Positions 42,891 through 55,024 are shown, counted from the first letter of the stretch. The stretch is 64,000 nt of DNA from Thermoanaerobaculum sp964488355 (GCA_964488355.1 CAZAUJ010000014.1:1-64000); one strand, 5' to 3'. Numbers and translations: made by a program. The notes: generated by a model not told the origin, from the sequence alone.

Positions 42891-44324
42891 GTGCGACGGC
42901 AAAACCTGTTTTTCGCTTCGACCCTGGCTGTGGCCGCCGGGTTGGTGGTGGCCTTGGTGGTCATGCTCAACCTGTTGGCCGCCCGTCACTACCTGCGCTG
43001 GGACTGGACCCGCTCTAGAGTGTATTCCCTTTCGGAGAAAACCCTGAACGTTTTGAAAGCCGTCAAGGAACCGGTTAGGACGGTGGTTTTCATGACCGGG
43101 GCCACGCCCCTTTTTGAACAGGTGAAGGAGCTGCTGGCCCGTTACCAGGCCGCCTGCCCCAAACTGGCGGTGGAGTACATCGACCCGGAGAGGGATCCGC
43201 TGCGCACCCGCCAGCTGGCGCAGGAATTTGGCGTTTCGGTGGCTAATACGGTGGTGTTTACTCAAGGGGAGCGAAAGAAACACGTTACCTCTGACCAGCT
43301 GGCCGAGTACGATTACGAGGGCTTTCAGTTCGGCCAGGCTCCCAAGATCAAAGCTTTCAAAGGGGAAGAGCAGTTTACGGCTGCTATCCTGCAGGTGACC
43401 AACCCACGGGTACCGAAGGCCTGCGTCACCACAGGGCACGGGGAGCATGATTTGGAAGGCTACGGCAACGATGGCCTTTCGCAGCTGAAAGAGCTTCTCG
43501 CCCGCGACAACTGGGAAGTGACGAAGACCACCCTTTTTTCCGGCGCGGTGCCGGAGGATTGCGATCTGTTGGTCGTTGCCGGACCAACGGCGCCCTTTGC
43601 CCCCGTGGAGCTCCAGGCCATCGAGGCCTTCTTGGGCAAGGGTGGCCGCCTGTTGGCGCTGCTGGACCCGGTGCTAGGTCGCGGGCAGCAGCCTTCGGGT
43701 TTGGAGTCCCTCCTTGCCGAACGCGGGGTTAGGTTGGGTGACGACTTGGTGGTAGACCCTGAGCGGCGGCTGCCCTTCGTTGACCTTTCGGCTGTGTTTG
43801 TTAACGAGTTTCGCGCGCACCCGGCAGTGCAGGCGTTGCAACGGCTGGCGGTGCTGTTGCCCGTGGCCCGCTCCGTAAGCCCGGCCACCAAGGAGGGGGT
43901 AAAGTCCACCACGCTCTTTACCACCTCCGCTGGTGGTTTCGGCGAGACCAACATGAGCGCGGTACTTAGCGAGAGAACCGTGGACAAGGACGACAAGGAC
44001 ACCCCGGGACCGGTGTCGCTGGCGGTGGCCGCGGAGCCGGAGAAGCTGGACGGGGGACGCTGGCGGCTGGTGGTGGTGGGTGATTCGGATTTTGCCACCA
44101 ACGGCCAGCTAGCCAATGCGGGCAACGCCAACCTGGCGGCCAACCTGGTGAACTGGCTGGGCCAAAAGGAGGAAAGCTTGGGGATCGCCCCCAGGCAGCC
44201 GGAGCAGGTGAACCTGGTGCTCTCGGCCAGCCAGCTTCGGGCCATCATGTTGGTTTCCTTGCTGGGCTTACCCGGCGCCGGGGTTGCCTTGGGGGTTTTG
44301 GTGTGGTGGCGCCGGCGTCGATAG
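42891..44324 (+). CDS. GldG-like ABC-associated auxiliary protein
   Basis: A 477-residue protein with a membrane helix at each end and a large soluble domain between: N-terminal FFASTLAVAAGLVVALVVML and C-terminal LVSLLGLPGAGVALGVLVWW. The body has GldG-type sequence (ACVTTGHGEHDLEGYGND; LLVVAGPTAPFAPVE; RLLALLDPVL). GldG was named for gliding motility in Flavobacterium but is widespread with ABC-2 exporters. GTG 42891 starts at the family N-terminus. It is followed 10 nt later by the DUF4340 gene. Confidence 0.88.
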   Translation: MRRQNLFFASTLAVAAGLVVALVVMLNLLAARHYLRWDWTRSRVYSLSEKTLNVLKAVKEPVRTVVFMTGATPLFEQVKELLARYQAACPKLAVEYIDPERDPLRTRQLAQEFGVSVANTVVFTQGERKKHVTSDQLAEYDYEGFQFGQAPKIKAFKGEEQFTAAILQVTNPRVPKACVTTGHGEHDLEGYGNDGLSQLKELLARDNWEVTKTTLFSGAVPEDCDLLVVAGPTAPFAPVELQAIEAFLGKGGRLLALLDPVLGRGQQPSGLESLLAERGVRLGDDLVVDPERRLPFVDLSAVFVNEFRAHPAVQALQRLAVLLPVARSVSPATKEGVKSTTLFTTSAGGFGETNMSAVLSERTVDKDDKDTPGPVSLAVAAEPEKLDGGRWRLVVVGDSDFATNGQLANAGNANLAANLVNWLGQKEESLGIAPRQPEQVNLVLSASQLRAIMLVSLLGLPGAGVALGVLVWWRRRR

Positions 44325-44334
44325 GAGGACACCT

Positions 44335-45669
44335 ATGCGACCGACGCGTTTGGCAGTGTTGGCCTTGGTCGTGCTGGGGTTGTTTGCCTTCATTTGGTTT
44401 TACGAACGCAAGCTGCCAAGCACGGACCAGCGGCGCGAGCAGGAGGGCAAATTGCTGCCCCAACTGGTCACCGACAAGGTCACCGGTGTGGCCATCCACA
44501 ACCGCCACGGGGAGTTCCGTTTGGCGAAGGAAAGCAACGCTTGGAAGCTGGTTGCTCCAGTTAAGGACGACGCCAACGGCGGCGCCGTGAACTCGCTTTT
44601 GGCGCAGCTTGCCGCGCTTAAGGCGGAACGGAGCCTGCAACGGTCGGAGGTGAAGCTGGCCGATTACGGCCTGGAGCCGGCCCCGACCTGGGTGGAAGTG
44701 CAAGAGGATTCGGGCAAAAGCTATCGGGTGAGCTTTGGTCAAGAGCTGCCCTTGGGTAACACCGTGGCCGCGCTTACCGAGGGGCAAAAGGTTTACATCG
44801 TCAGCAAATGGATCGTTTCCGACCTGGAAAAGGACCTTTCCGGTTGGCGTTCCACCGACCTGTTACCCTTTTTCACCGCCGACGTGAACGCCCTCACCGT
44901 GGTTTCGCCTCAGGGGCGCTTGGCGGCTGCCCGGGCGGGCAACGCCTGGCGGCTGACGGAGCCGGTGGCCGACTTGGCGGAGCGCGAGGAGGTGGAGGGC
45001 ATCCTCTCTGACCTGGCTGGTGCGCGCATCAAGGAGTTTCTGGACACCGCCCCGTCGCTAGCCGATTTAGGCTTGGCTGCGCCGCGCGTCTCGGTCACCC
45101 TGGTGCGCAAAGAGGGCTCCCCCCTCACTCTGGCCTTCGGACGGGAACGGGACGGGAGCTCGGGCCGGGAGGTGGCCTGCCAGCGTGGCGAGCGGGTTTT
45201 TTGGGTAGAGGCCTCGGCCACCAGCCACCTGCTCAAGGATCCCAAGGCCTTTCGGTCGGGCAAGCTTTTGCAGTTTTCCACTTGGCAAGTGGACAAACTT
45301 ACCCTCCAGCGCGGGGAGCAAAAGGTGGTGCTGGAGCGCAAGGAGGGGGTTTGGCGCAACGCCTCCGGGCAGGGGGTGGACTCGGGTCCCATCTTTTCTC
45401 GCCTCAGCACCCTGGCGGAGCTGAAAGTCTTGGCGTTTGATCAGCCTCAGCCAAGCGGGGGGTCGTTCGCGCAGGTGGAAGTGGCGGGTCAGGAGGGCTT
45501 GGAGGCCAAGGTGAGCTTTTACCCCAGCTCCACGGGCGGACAGGTGCTGGCGGTGGTGGCTGGCCGTCCGCTGGCCCTGGCGGTGGACAGGGCCAAGGTG
45601 GAGGAGCTTTTTGCTGACCTGGCCAGCTTGGGCAAGCCCCAGGCCACCCCCACCCCGGCGAACAAGTAA
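44335..45669 (+). CDS. DUF4340 domain protein of the Gld-like transporter operon
   Basis: A 444-residue protein with one N-terminal membrane helix (LAVLALVVLGLFAFIWFYE) and two or three DUF4340 repeats, beta-rich modules such as TDKVTGVAIHNRHGEFRL and KSYRVSFGQELPLGNTVA, likely periplasmic. Genes of this kind regularly follow GldG-like ones and are thought to complete the exporter. ATG 44335 has GGAGG upstream. The C-terminus is Pro/Thr-rich. Function is inferred only from context. Confidence 0.83.
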   Translation: MRPTRLAVLALVVLGLFAFIWFYERKLPSTDQRREQEGKLLPQLVTDKVTGVAIHNRHGEFRLAKESNAWKLVAPVKDDANGGAVNSLLAQLAALKAERSLQRSEVKLADYGLEPAPTWVEVQEDSGKSYRVSFGQELPLGNTVAALTEGQKVYIVSKWIVSDLEKDLSGWRSTDLLPFFTADVNALTVVSPQGRLAAARAGNAWRLTEPVADLAEREEVEGILSDLAGARIKEFLDTAPSLADLGLAAPRVSVTLVRKEGSPLTLAFGRERDGSSGREVACQRGERVFWVEASATSHLLKDPKAFRSGKLLQFSTWQVDKLTLQRGEQKVVLERKEGVWRNASGQGVDSGPIFSRLSTLAELKVLAFDQPQPSGGSFAQVEVAGQEGLEAKVSFYPSSTGGQVLAVVAGRPLALAVDRAKVEELFADLASLGKPQATPTPANK

Positions 45670-45706
45670 CGGCCGCCGGTCTGGCTTTCTCGTCGGGCCT
45701 TCTGGC

Positions 45707-45735
45707 TTGACGTGCCGGCAGGAAACCGATACGGT
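45707..45735 (+). promoter_or_regulatory. candidate promoter of ileS-lspA-lgt-rluD
   Basis: TTGACG (45707-45712) and TACGGT (45730-45735) are 17 bp apart; the -10 keeps the three most important bases. The region lies between the DUF4340 stop and the ileS start. Confidence 0.35.
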
Positions 45736-45771
45736 TTAGCACTGCTGCCGGAAGGCAGCTCGAGGGAACGC

Positions 45772-48633
45772 ATGTACAAAGACACGCTCAACCTTCCTCA
45801 AACGGATTTTCCCATGAAGGCTGCCAGTGCCCAGCGGGAGCCGGAGCGGTTGGCCCTGTGGGAACAGCAAAACGTGTACCAGCTGATCCGTCAAGCGCGT
45901 GCCGGCCGGCCCAAGTTCCTGCTGCACGATGGCCCGCCCTACGCCAATGACCACATCCATATGGGCACTGCCCTGAACAAGATACTCAAGGACCTGGTGG
46001 TGCGCTCCCGCACGATGATGGGCTTCGATGTGCCCTTCGTGCCCGGTTGGGACTGCCACGGCCTGCCCATCGAGCACAAGGTGGACCGGGAGCTGGGGGC
46101 GCGCAAGGCGGGCATGGACGAGCAGGCCATTCGCGCTGCCTGTCGCAGCTACGCGGAGCGCTTTGTGGCGGTACAACGGCAAGAGTTTCGCCGCTTGGGT
46201 TGTCTGGGCAGCTGGGACCAACCTTACCTCACGATGACCGCACGCTACGAGGCGGATATTACGGCCGCCTTGGGCAAGGTGGTGGAAGCGGGGCTCCTAT
46301 ACCGTGAACGCAAAGCCATCCGCTGGTGCTGGCACTGCCGCACCGCCTTGGCCGAGGCGGAGCTGGAGTACCAAAGCAGGATGGACCCGGAAATTTGGGT
46401 GGCTTTTCCTGCCGTGGCACCGCAGGAGGTGAGGGCCCGTTTCGGCCAGGAAGGCGATGGGCCGGTGGCCTTCGTCATTTGGACCACTACCCCTTGGACC
46501 ATCCCCTCAAACTTGGCCATCGCCGCGCACCCGCAGGCCAGCTACGTCCTTTGGGCTACGCCGCGGGGCACGCTGGTGGTGGCGGAAAAATTGCTGGCCG
46601 CAGCTCGCGAGGTGCTGGGTTTGACGGGAGAGGTGGTAGGCAAGGCCACGGGCGAGGCGCTGGTGGGCGTGGTTTACCAGCATCCCTTGCCGCAAGAATG
46701 GCGGGTGCGCTTGCCTGAAGGGGCGTCCGTGTTCCGGCTGGTGGGGGCGGATTATGTAACTTTGGACACGGGCAGCGGCTTGGTGCACATAGCCCCGGGA
46801 CACGGGGAGGAGGACTTTCGCACCGGGAAGGTGTGGGGTCTGCCGGTGCTTTCGCCCGTGGACGAGCAGGGGAAGTACACCCCCGAGGTGAGCGAGCTGG
46901 CGGGCGAGCACGTTTTTGCTGCTAACCCACGCATTACCCAGCGGTTGGAACAGGCAGGGGCGTTGCTGCGGGCAGGGGAAGGGTCCCACGAGTACCCCCA
47001 CTGCTGGCGCTGCCGGCAGCCAGTGATCTTCCGCGCCACCGAGCAGTACTTCATCGCCCTCACCCCCGAAGCAAGCCCCCACGCCCGCATCAACTTGCGC
47101 GAGCAAGCGCTGCACGCCATCGGCCAGGTGACCTGGGTGCCCCGCTGGGGACGAGAGCGCATTGAGGCCATGGTGGCTAACCGCTTCGAATGGTGCGTGT
47201 CCCGCCAGCGGCGCTGGGGCTCCCCTATCACCGTGCTGGTGTGCAGCGGGTGCGGGAGCATCTGGCCGGATGGTTCGGACCAGGAAGCCACTCGGCGGTT
47301 TTTCGCCAAAGTGGAAGGGGTGTTTGCCGAGGAGGGTGCGGATGCCTGGTACCGCCGCCCCGCAAGCTTTTTTGCCCCGCAGGGGCTGCGTTGCCGCCAC
47401 TGCGGTGGGCAGGAGTTCATCAAGGAGCAGGACATCCTGGATGTGTGGTTTGATTCGGGGGCTTCCCACCTAGCGGTTTTGGACCGCAACCGCTTCCCTG
47501 GGCTGTCCTGGCCAGCCGATCTCTACCTGGAAGGGCACGATCAGTACCGCGGCTGGTTCCAGTCCTCGCTGCTGGTGGGGGTGGTGACCCACGGAGCCGC
47601 TCCCTATCGCACCGTGCTCACCCACGGACACGTGCTGGACGGCTCCGGGAGAAAAATGTCCAAATCTTTGGGCAACGCGGTTTCGCCCATGGAGGTAACG
47701 GAGAAGTTCGGAGCCGATGTGTTGCGCCTGTGGGTTTGTTCGGTGGATTTTCGCGAGGACATGCCCTTTTCTTTTGACTCCCTGGAGCGCGTGGCCGAGT
47801 CCTACCGCAAGATCCGCAACACGGTGCGTTTTCTCCTGGCCAACATCAACGGTTTCGATCCAGAGAGGGACGCGCTGCCGCTGGCGCAGCTTCAACCTCT
47901 TGACGCCTACTTCCTTCGTCGGGGCAAGCGCCTGGCGGGCACGCTGCTGCGGGCCTATGAGGATTACGAGTTTCACACCGTTTACCACGCCCTGGTGAAC
48001 TTCTGTGCGGTGGACCTTTCCGCCCTCTACCTGGACATGCTCAAGGACAGGCTCTACTGCTCGCACCCCACCTCTCGGGAGAGGCGCTCGGCGCAGACGG
48101 TGCTCTATCACTTGGCCCGGCTGCTGGTGACGTTCATGGCGCCGGCGATGCCCTTCACCGCCGACGAGGCCTACGGCTTTCTCCCGGGAAGGCGGCTCGC
48201 CTCGGTGCACCTGGAGGAGTTCCACACCCTTGAAGGCCTGTCGGAAAATCCCGCTCAAGACCAGGCTATGGAGCGCCTGTTGGCCTTCCGCGAGGAGGTG
48301 TATCGAAAGCTGGAACAGCTGCGGCGCCAGGGCATTGCCGGCAAGACGGGGGAGGCAGCCCTGTACCTTGCAGGCGAGCGAGGGGAGTTTTCCAGCGACT
48401 TGACGGCGGCGGGCGTGGATTTGGCCGAGTTCTTAATCGTGGCCCAAGTGCTGGAGGGCCCGGCACAGGAGGCTTCCGTTGTCTACCCGGGTCTGCAGTT
48501 TGCCGTGGATCGGGCACCGGGCGAGGCCTGCCCCCGCTGCTGGCGGGTGCTGCCGCCGGCGGGAAAGGGTGAGCACCCCCAGCTCTGTTCCCGTTGCCTG
48601 GCGGTGGTGACGGCGTTGAGGTCGGCAGCGTGA
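45772..48633 (+). CDS. ileS: isoleucyl-tRNA synthetase
   Basis: A 953-residue class I synthetase. HIGH is present as NDHIHMG (in LLHDGPPYANDHIHMGTA), the KMSKS loop as GRKMSKSLGN, and the CP1 editing domain as FVIWTTTPWTIPSNLAI. The C-terminal zinc site is CPRCWRVL...CSRC. ATG 45772 (MYKDTLNLPQTDFPMKA) is the bacterial IleS start with a GAGGGA site; the upstream in-frame M at 45712 lies in non-family sequence. Its stop overlaps the GTG of lspA. Confidence 0.98.
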   Translation: MYKDTLNLPQTDFPMKAASAQREPERLALWEQQNVYQLIRQARAGRPKFLLHDGPPYANDHIHMGTALNKILKDLVVRSRTMMGFDVPFVPGWDCHGLPIEHKVDRELGARKAGMDEQAIRAACRSYAERFVAVQRQEFRRLGCLGSWDQPYLTMTARYEADITAALGKVVEAGLLYRERKAIRWCWHCRTALAEAELEYQSRMDPEIWVAFPAVAPQEVRARFGQEGDGPVAFVIWTTTPWTIPSNLAIAAHPQASYVLWATPRGTLVVAEKLLAAAREVLGLTGEVVGKATGEALVGVVYQHPLPQEWRVRLPEGASVFRLVGADYVTLDTGSGLVHIAPGHGEEDFRTGKVWGLPVLSPVDEQGKYTPEVSELAGEHVFAANPRITQRLEQAGALLRAGEGSHEYPHCWRCRQPVIFRATEQYFIALTPEASPHARINLREQALHAIGQVTWVPRWGRERIEAMVANRFEWCVSRQRRWGSPITVLVCSGCGSIWPDGSDQEATRRFFAKVEGVFAEEGADAWYRRPASFFAPQGLRCRHCGGQEFIKEQDILDVWFDSGASHLAVLDRNRFPGLSWPADLYLEGHDQYRGWFQSSLLVGVVTHGAAPYRTVLTHGHVLDGSGRKMSKSLGNAVSPMEVTEKFGADVLRLWVCSVDFREDMPFSFDSLERVAESYRKIRNTVRFLLANINGFDPERDALPLAQLQPLDAYFLRRGKRLAGTLLRAYEDYEFHTVYHALVNFCAVDLSALYLDMLKDRLYCSHPTSRERRSAQTVLYHLARLLVTFMAPAMPFTADEAYGFLPGRRLASVHLEEFHTLEGLSENPAQDQAMERLLAFREEVYRKLEQLRRQGIAGKTGEAALYLAGERGEFSSDLTAAGVDLAEFLIVAQVLEGPAQEASVVYPGLQFAVDRAPGEACPRCWRVLPPAGKGEHPQLCSRCLAVVTALRSAA

Positions 48634-49121
48634 GCCAGCTGGCTCGCGTGCTCCTCGTGCCCACCCTGGTCCTTGTCTTGGACCAGATGAGCAAGGTGTG
48701 GGTGGTGGCATCCTTGCCCTACGGCAGCCACCTGAGCCTTGTGCCTGGCTTTTGCCAGCTGGTGCACACCACCAATCGCGGGGTGGCCTTTGGCTTGCTT
48801 GCCGATACCGGCCCCCTATCCCAAGTGCTGCTCTTGGTTCTGATTTTGGCTTTGGTGGCGTTTGTGGGCTGGCAGCTTTGGCAGCACCGGGAAAGTCCAG
48901 GGCTGCGTTGGGCCTTGGGTTCGATTCTGGGAGGGGCGCTGGGTAACCTGGCGGACCGGCTCCTGCGCGGTGAGGTGGTGGACTTTCTCGACATGTACGT
49001 GGTCATTTCCGGCCGCGCGTACCACTGGCCTGCCTTTAACCTGGCCGACTCTGCAATTACCTTGGGCGCTTTGGCGTTGTTGTTCTTGCCGGCGGCGAAG
49101 CATGCATCCCTTTCTCGTTGA
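48630..49121 (+). CDS. lspA: lipoprotein signal peptidase (signal peptidase II)
   Basis: The 163-residue aspartyl membrane protease that cleaves prolipoproteins before the lipidated Cys. The family motifs are HTTNRGVAFGLL, GGALGNLADRL with the first catalytic Asp, VVDFLDM and FNLADSAITLG with the second. Four membrane helices are visible. GTG 48630 is in a GTGA overlap with ileS and has GAGG upstream. It overlaps lgt by 20 nt, so the two lipoprotein-processing genes are co-translated. Confidence 0.95.
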   Translation: MSQLARVLLVPTLVLVLDQMSKVWVVASLPYGSHLSLVPGFCQLVHTTNRGVAFGLLADTGPLSQVLLLVLILALVAFVGWQLWQHRESPGLRWALGSILGGALGNLADRLLRGEVVDFLDMYVVISGRAYHWPAFNLADSAITLGALALLFLPAAKHASLSR

Positions 49122-49881
49122 TTTCGGGTTTTTCCAGTTGCCCACCTACGGTGTGCTCTTAGCCACGGGGTTGGTGCTGGCCCTGTGGACGGCAAAGAAA
49201 CGGGCCCGTAGGGCCGGCTTACCGGGGGAAAAGGTGGTGGACCTGGGGGTGTGGGTGGTGCTTTGGGGGCTGGTTGGGGGCAAGGTGCTGTTGGTGGTCA
49301 CAGACCCCTCGTACCTCGGAAGCCTACAGGGCCTGCTGAGCCTGCTGCGGGCGGGCGGGGTGTTTTACGGTGGCTTACTGGGTGCTTTGCTGGCCGCAGT
49401 GCTGCTTCTGCGCCGTTACCGGTTACCTTTTTTCCCGGTGGCCGACTTGCTGGCGCCGTCCATTGCCCTGGGCCACGCTTTTGGTCGCCTGGGCTGCTTT
49501 GCCGCTGGGTGCTGCTATGGTGCCCGCTGCCAACAGCCATGGTCGGTGACCTTTACTGACCCGCGCGCCGCCGCCTTTTCTGGCACACCCCTGGGCGTGC
49601 CGCTGCACCCGACCCAGCTTTACGAGGCGGCTTTCAACTTGGCCAACTTCTTCTTCTTAGCGTGGCTCTTTCGGCGGTTAGAGGGCCGTGGGCAGGGCCA
49701 GGTGTTTGGGGCTTACCTGGTAAGCTACGGTGTGGCCCGCTTTGTCATCGAGTTTTACCGAGGCGATGCGGACCGTGGCTTCGTCTTTGGCGGTCTTCTT
49801 TCTACCAGCCAGGCCATAGCTCTGGTGATGGTTTCTTTGGGGGTGGTGCTCATCCTGCGTGCCTGGCGGCGCTTGCGCTAG
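49102..49881 (+). CDS. lgt: prolipoprotein diacylglyceryl transferase
   Basis: The 259-residue Lgt enzyme adds diacylglycerol to the lipobox Cys. It has seven helices, the YGVLLATGLVLALW start, RAGGVFYGGLLGAL, and a signature AFGRLGCFAAGCCYG in place of the common GRxGNFxNxE, followed by LHPTQLYEA and RFVIEFYRGD. The signature variant has two extra Cys (CC) but is seen in some non-enteric families. It starts inside lspA and its stop is 4 nt before rluD. Confidence 0.94.
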   Translation: MHPFLVDFGFFQLPTYGVLLATGLVLALWTAKKRARRAGLPGEKVVDLGVWVVLWGLVGGKVLLVVTDPSYLGSLQGLLSLLRAGGVFYGGLLGALLAAVLLLRRYRLPFFPVADLLAPSIALGHAFGRLGCFAAGCCYGARCQQPWSVTFTDPRAAAFSGTPLGVPLHPTQLYEAAFNLANFFFLAWLFRRLEGRGQGQVFGAYLVSYGVARFVIEFYRGDADRGFVFGGLLSTSQAIALVMVSLGVVLILRAWRRLR

Positions 49882-49885
49882 GGCT

Positions 49886-50834
49886 ATGGACGGGCAAGGC
49901 AGGCTGGAACTGCGGGTGCCGCCGGAGGCCGATGGGTTGCGGCTGGACCGTTTTCTCGCTGCAGCCGGTTACGGCTGGTCCCGCGCTCAGGTAGCGCGTT
50001 GGGTAGACGAGGGCTTTGTCCTGCGCAACGGCCAGCCAAGCAAGCCGGGGCAGTTCCTCAAGACGGGCGACCTTATCCTGGTCACACCTCCGCCCCTCAA
50101 GCCCGCCACGGTGGAACCCCAGCCCATTCCCCTGGAGGTGCTGTACGAAGACGAGGACCTGCTGGTGGTGAACAAGCCTCCCGGCATGGTGGTGCATCCG
50201 GCTGCCGGCAACCCCGACGGCACCCTGGTTAACGCCGTCCTGGCTCACTGCCGCAAGCTATCCGGGGTGGGAGGTGTGGAGCGGCCCGGCATCGTGCACC
50301 GTCTGGACAAGGACACCTCCGGGGTGCTGGTGGTGGCCAAGACTGACCATGCCCACCGCCTGTTGGAGCTGGCCTTCCGCTGGCGCACGACGGAAAAGCG
50401 GTACCTGGCGTTGGTTTACGGTAACCCCAAAAGCGAGGAAGGCGTGGTGGAGGCGGCTATCGGTCGCCATCCGGTGGAAAGAAAACGCATGGCTGTGGTG
50501 AAAGACGGGCGCTCCTCCCGCACCCTTTGGTGGGTGAGAGAGCGCTTTGCTGGCCTGGCCCTGTTGGAGTGCCGGCCCATTACCGGCCGCACCCATCAAA
50601 TCCGCGTCCACTTGGCCCATATCGGCCACGCCATCGTGGGTGACCCCCTCTACGCCGGCCGTCAGTGGCGGGAGCTGAAACACAAGGAGCTGCAGCTGGC
50701 CTGCCGCGCCTTTCCGCGCCAAGCCCTGCACGCCTGGCGGCTGGCCTTTCGCCACCCGCGCAGCGGAGAAACGGTGAGTTTCGAGGCGCCGTTGCCCGCC
50801 GACCTGCACCAGCTCCTGGAGTTGGCGCGCCGCC

Positions 50835-50842
<8 letters not shown>
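49886..50842 (+). CDS. rluD: RluA/RluD family 23S rRNA pseudouridine synthase
   Basis: A 318-residue pseudouridine synthase with an N-terminal S4-like domain (LRLDRFLAAAGYGWSRAQVARW) and catalytic motif HRLDKDTSGVLVVAKT, plus RTHQIRVHLAHIGHAIVGDPLY. The family modifies 23S rRNA helix 69; RluD itself makes three pseudouridines. ATG 49886 is 4 nt after lgt. Its last 8 bp overlap the end of the convergent response regulator gene. Confidence 0.95.
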
Positions 50843-52203
<1,361 letters not shown>

Positions 52204-52223
<20 letters not shown>

Positions 52224-54966
52224 GGTTAGGTCCCTCCTTGGGTAGTTCCACCCGCATCACCGTACCCGTGGGCTGGTTGGCGAGCACGTGAACCTCCCCT
52301 CCGTGGGCCCGCACGATGTCGCGAGTGATGGCCAAGCCCAAACCCGTGCCCCCTTGCCCCGCGCGGGTGGTGACAAAGGGTTCAAACACCTGCTCGCGCA
52401 GCGCCTCGGGGATGCCCGGCCCCGTGTCCCGTACCTCGAGCAGAGCTCGGGCGTCCTCCTCCCAAACCTCCGCCTCCACCTGCCCGCCGGCAGGCGTGGC
52501 TTGCAGGGCGTTGCGCAGCAAATTGTGCACCGCCAGCTCCAGCTGCACTCGGTTGGCGGCAATGGGTAAGGTGTCGGGTGCGCGGCAAGTGAAGGAAATC
52601 CCCAGACGCTTGGCCTCGCCGCGCAGCGAGGCCCAAACCTCACGCGCCACCGCGGCCAAATCCACCGGCTGCCGGGCAAAGCCGGAGGGTCGGGCCAGTT
52701 CCAGCAAGTTGGTGACGATACGCGCCACGCGGAAGGCTTGCTCCTCGATCTTTTCCGCCAGGCCGGCGCGGGGGTCGGGCGCCGGGGTGAGCTCGCGCAG
52801 CAGCTGGGCGTAGGAAGCTATACCGGTGACCGGCGTGTTCACCTCGTGCGCCAGACCCGCCGCCAGCCGGCCCAAGGCGGCCATGCGTTCCTGCTGGGCC
52901 AGACGGTGTTCCAGCTCCAGCTGCTGGGTAATATCTTCCACCGCCACCACACGCCCGTCTCGCTGCCCGGGTTGCAGCTCCACGGTAGAAACGGACAGCA
53001 GCCCCACGCGCTCACCGCCGCCAAGGAGCTGCACCTGCATGCCCGCCACTTTTTCCGGCAGCGCCCCGCCCCAAGAGGGTGGGAGCTTGACCAGCTGGGC
53101 CAGGGAAATCCCGGCCAGGGTGCCGTCTTCCTTGGAGAACAGGCTCATGGCCCGCTGGTTGGCGCGGAGGATGGTGCCGTTGGCATCGCAAATAAGCAAG
53201 GCGGTAGCGGCCGACTCGAAAACGCGTTCCAGGTACTCTTCCAGCAAGCGGTGCTGCTCCACCTGGCGAACGAGGTCGGAAAGCAGCACGCTGTTTTCCA
53301 GGGCCAGGGCCGCCTGCGCCACGAGAGCACCTACCAGCCGGCGCTCGGCGTGGGTCAGAGGTAAGGCGCCCTCTTTCCGTCCCACGTATGCCACCCCCAT
53401 GAGGCGGTCACCCCGCACCATGGGGAAGCGGTGCCAGAGGCCTCTCGCTTTGAGCGGTGCCTCGTGCGGGCTGGGGTATGGGCCTTGCACGGAGGTTATC
53501 GGCAGGGAGGCCGCCTCCCCGGTGGGATAGGCTGGCAGCAAGGCCTCGCCGGAAGCACGGTAAAGCACCACCTGATCCACGGCCAAGGCTTGGCGCAGGA
53601 GCTCACCCAGGCGCGCCAGCAGCAGCTCCGGGTCGAAGATGCCCACCGCTTGCTCGGCGAAGGTGGCCAGAGCTTGCCGCGCCGCCCATCGCTCGCGGTA
53701 CTGCCACCGCTCCACCGCGGTCAAAAGCGCCCGCCGCACGGGAACTGCCAAGCCCACCAGCGCCACGCCAGCTGCCGCCGCCAACAGCGTGCGCAGCTGC
53801 CCCAAGCCTGGGCCCACCTCGGTGAGCCAAAGGTTGAACAGGGCAAAGGCCACACCCCCCAGGATCACCGCCCCCCCGGTGGCCACCACCTGCCGCAGCA
53901 CGTCCTCCAGGTCCCAAAGGCGAAACTCCAGCAGGGAGGAGGCCACCCCCAGGGGAACCAGGGTTAAGGGCAAGAGGGAAAGCCAGGAGAGGATTTCCAG
54001 CTCGGCGCCGGCCAGCTGGGGGATCAGCGAGAGCAGCAAGTAGGGGGTGAAGCCAGCCGCCGCCCCGGCAGCCACCCACTCCAACTGGCGGCGGCGTGTG
54101 GGGTCGGGTCGGGCGCGAGCGTAGACTTTTCCCGCCACCAGGCCAGCCAGTGCCACCCCGCTCACCACCAGCACGGCGGTGAGCTGGTCCAGGGCATCGG
54201 CCACCACCACCGGGCCCACCACGGGTGGAACGAGGCCCAAGAACAACAGCAACTTGGCTGCGCCGACGAGGAGCGAGGGCACGAACAGCCGCACGCACCA
54301 CCAGCGCGACAGCACCACCACGGGAAAAAGGCCAAAGAACAAGACCAAAAGCGGAGGCAAGAACAGCCGCCCCAGGTCGCGCACCAGCAGCAGCCACTGG
54401 GCCAGGAGCTCCTGGGGACCGGAGATGGCCACGGTAGGGAACAGGGTTGCCGTTAGGGCGAAAAATCGAGCCGCGTGCCCCGAAGGCTGGCGCAGGTACA
54501 CGCCGGAGGCGACCAGCACCGAAAACATGGCGGCGAACGCCACCAAAAGGTAGCGCACATCCACGTGCACAGGCGGCGCGTAGTACGGCACCTCCCGCCG
54601 CCCCTGGCCGCGTTGAAGGGTGAGGGTGACCACCCGCTGAGCAAAGAGCACGCGTTCCAGCTGCTGCAGGCTCCCTACCTCTTGCCCGTCCACCGCCAGA
54701 ATCAGGTCACCGCGAGCCAGCCCAGCGCGAGCTGCGCCCGATTTGGGCACTACCTGGGTAAGCAACAGCCCTTCGGGTAAAGCCACGGCACGAAAATCCA
54801 GCCTCTGGAACTGGCTTACCTGTCGCATAACCCCCAGAAGGCCGGCCACGATCGCCAGTACCCCCATCGCCCCGACCAGCAGGGAGCGAGCGGGGTGGGT
54901 AGCCAAGCCCTCCACCGCCACCTTGGCTAGGGGAAAGGCAGCCGAATCGGGGGACGCCTTGTTCAC
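52204..54966 (-). CDS. membrane histidine kinase with N-terminal PDZ, GAF and PAS domains
   Basis: A 920-residue kinase. Residues about 55-125 form a PDZ-like domain (VVPKSGAARAGLARGDLILAVDGQ) after one membrane helix, then eight or so membrane helices (about 135-405), a GAF domain (about 430-560), PAS (about 575-690), HisKA with the phospho-His H707 in AAGLAHEVNTPVTG, and an ATPase domain ending GTGLGLAITRDIVRAHGG. A PDZ at the front is uncommon in kinases. GTG 54966 has no ribosome site. Partner is the sigma-54 regulator. Confidence 0.92.
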
Positions 54967-54974
54967 AAAAACGA

Positions 54975-54980
54975 ATTATA
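54975..54980 (-). promoter_or_regulatory. -10 box just before the histidine kinase start
   Basis: TATAAT on the minus strand ends 8 nt before GTG 54966. A transcription start at the usual distance would be at or next to the start codon, so the message may be leaderless. No good -35 is visible. Confidence 0.4.
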
Positions 54981-55024
54981 TCCGATTTTTCGAACAAAAC
55001 CGAGCGCCTTAGGGGTGCGGCGCC

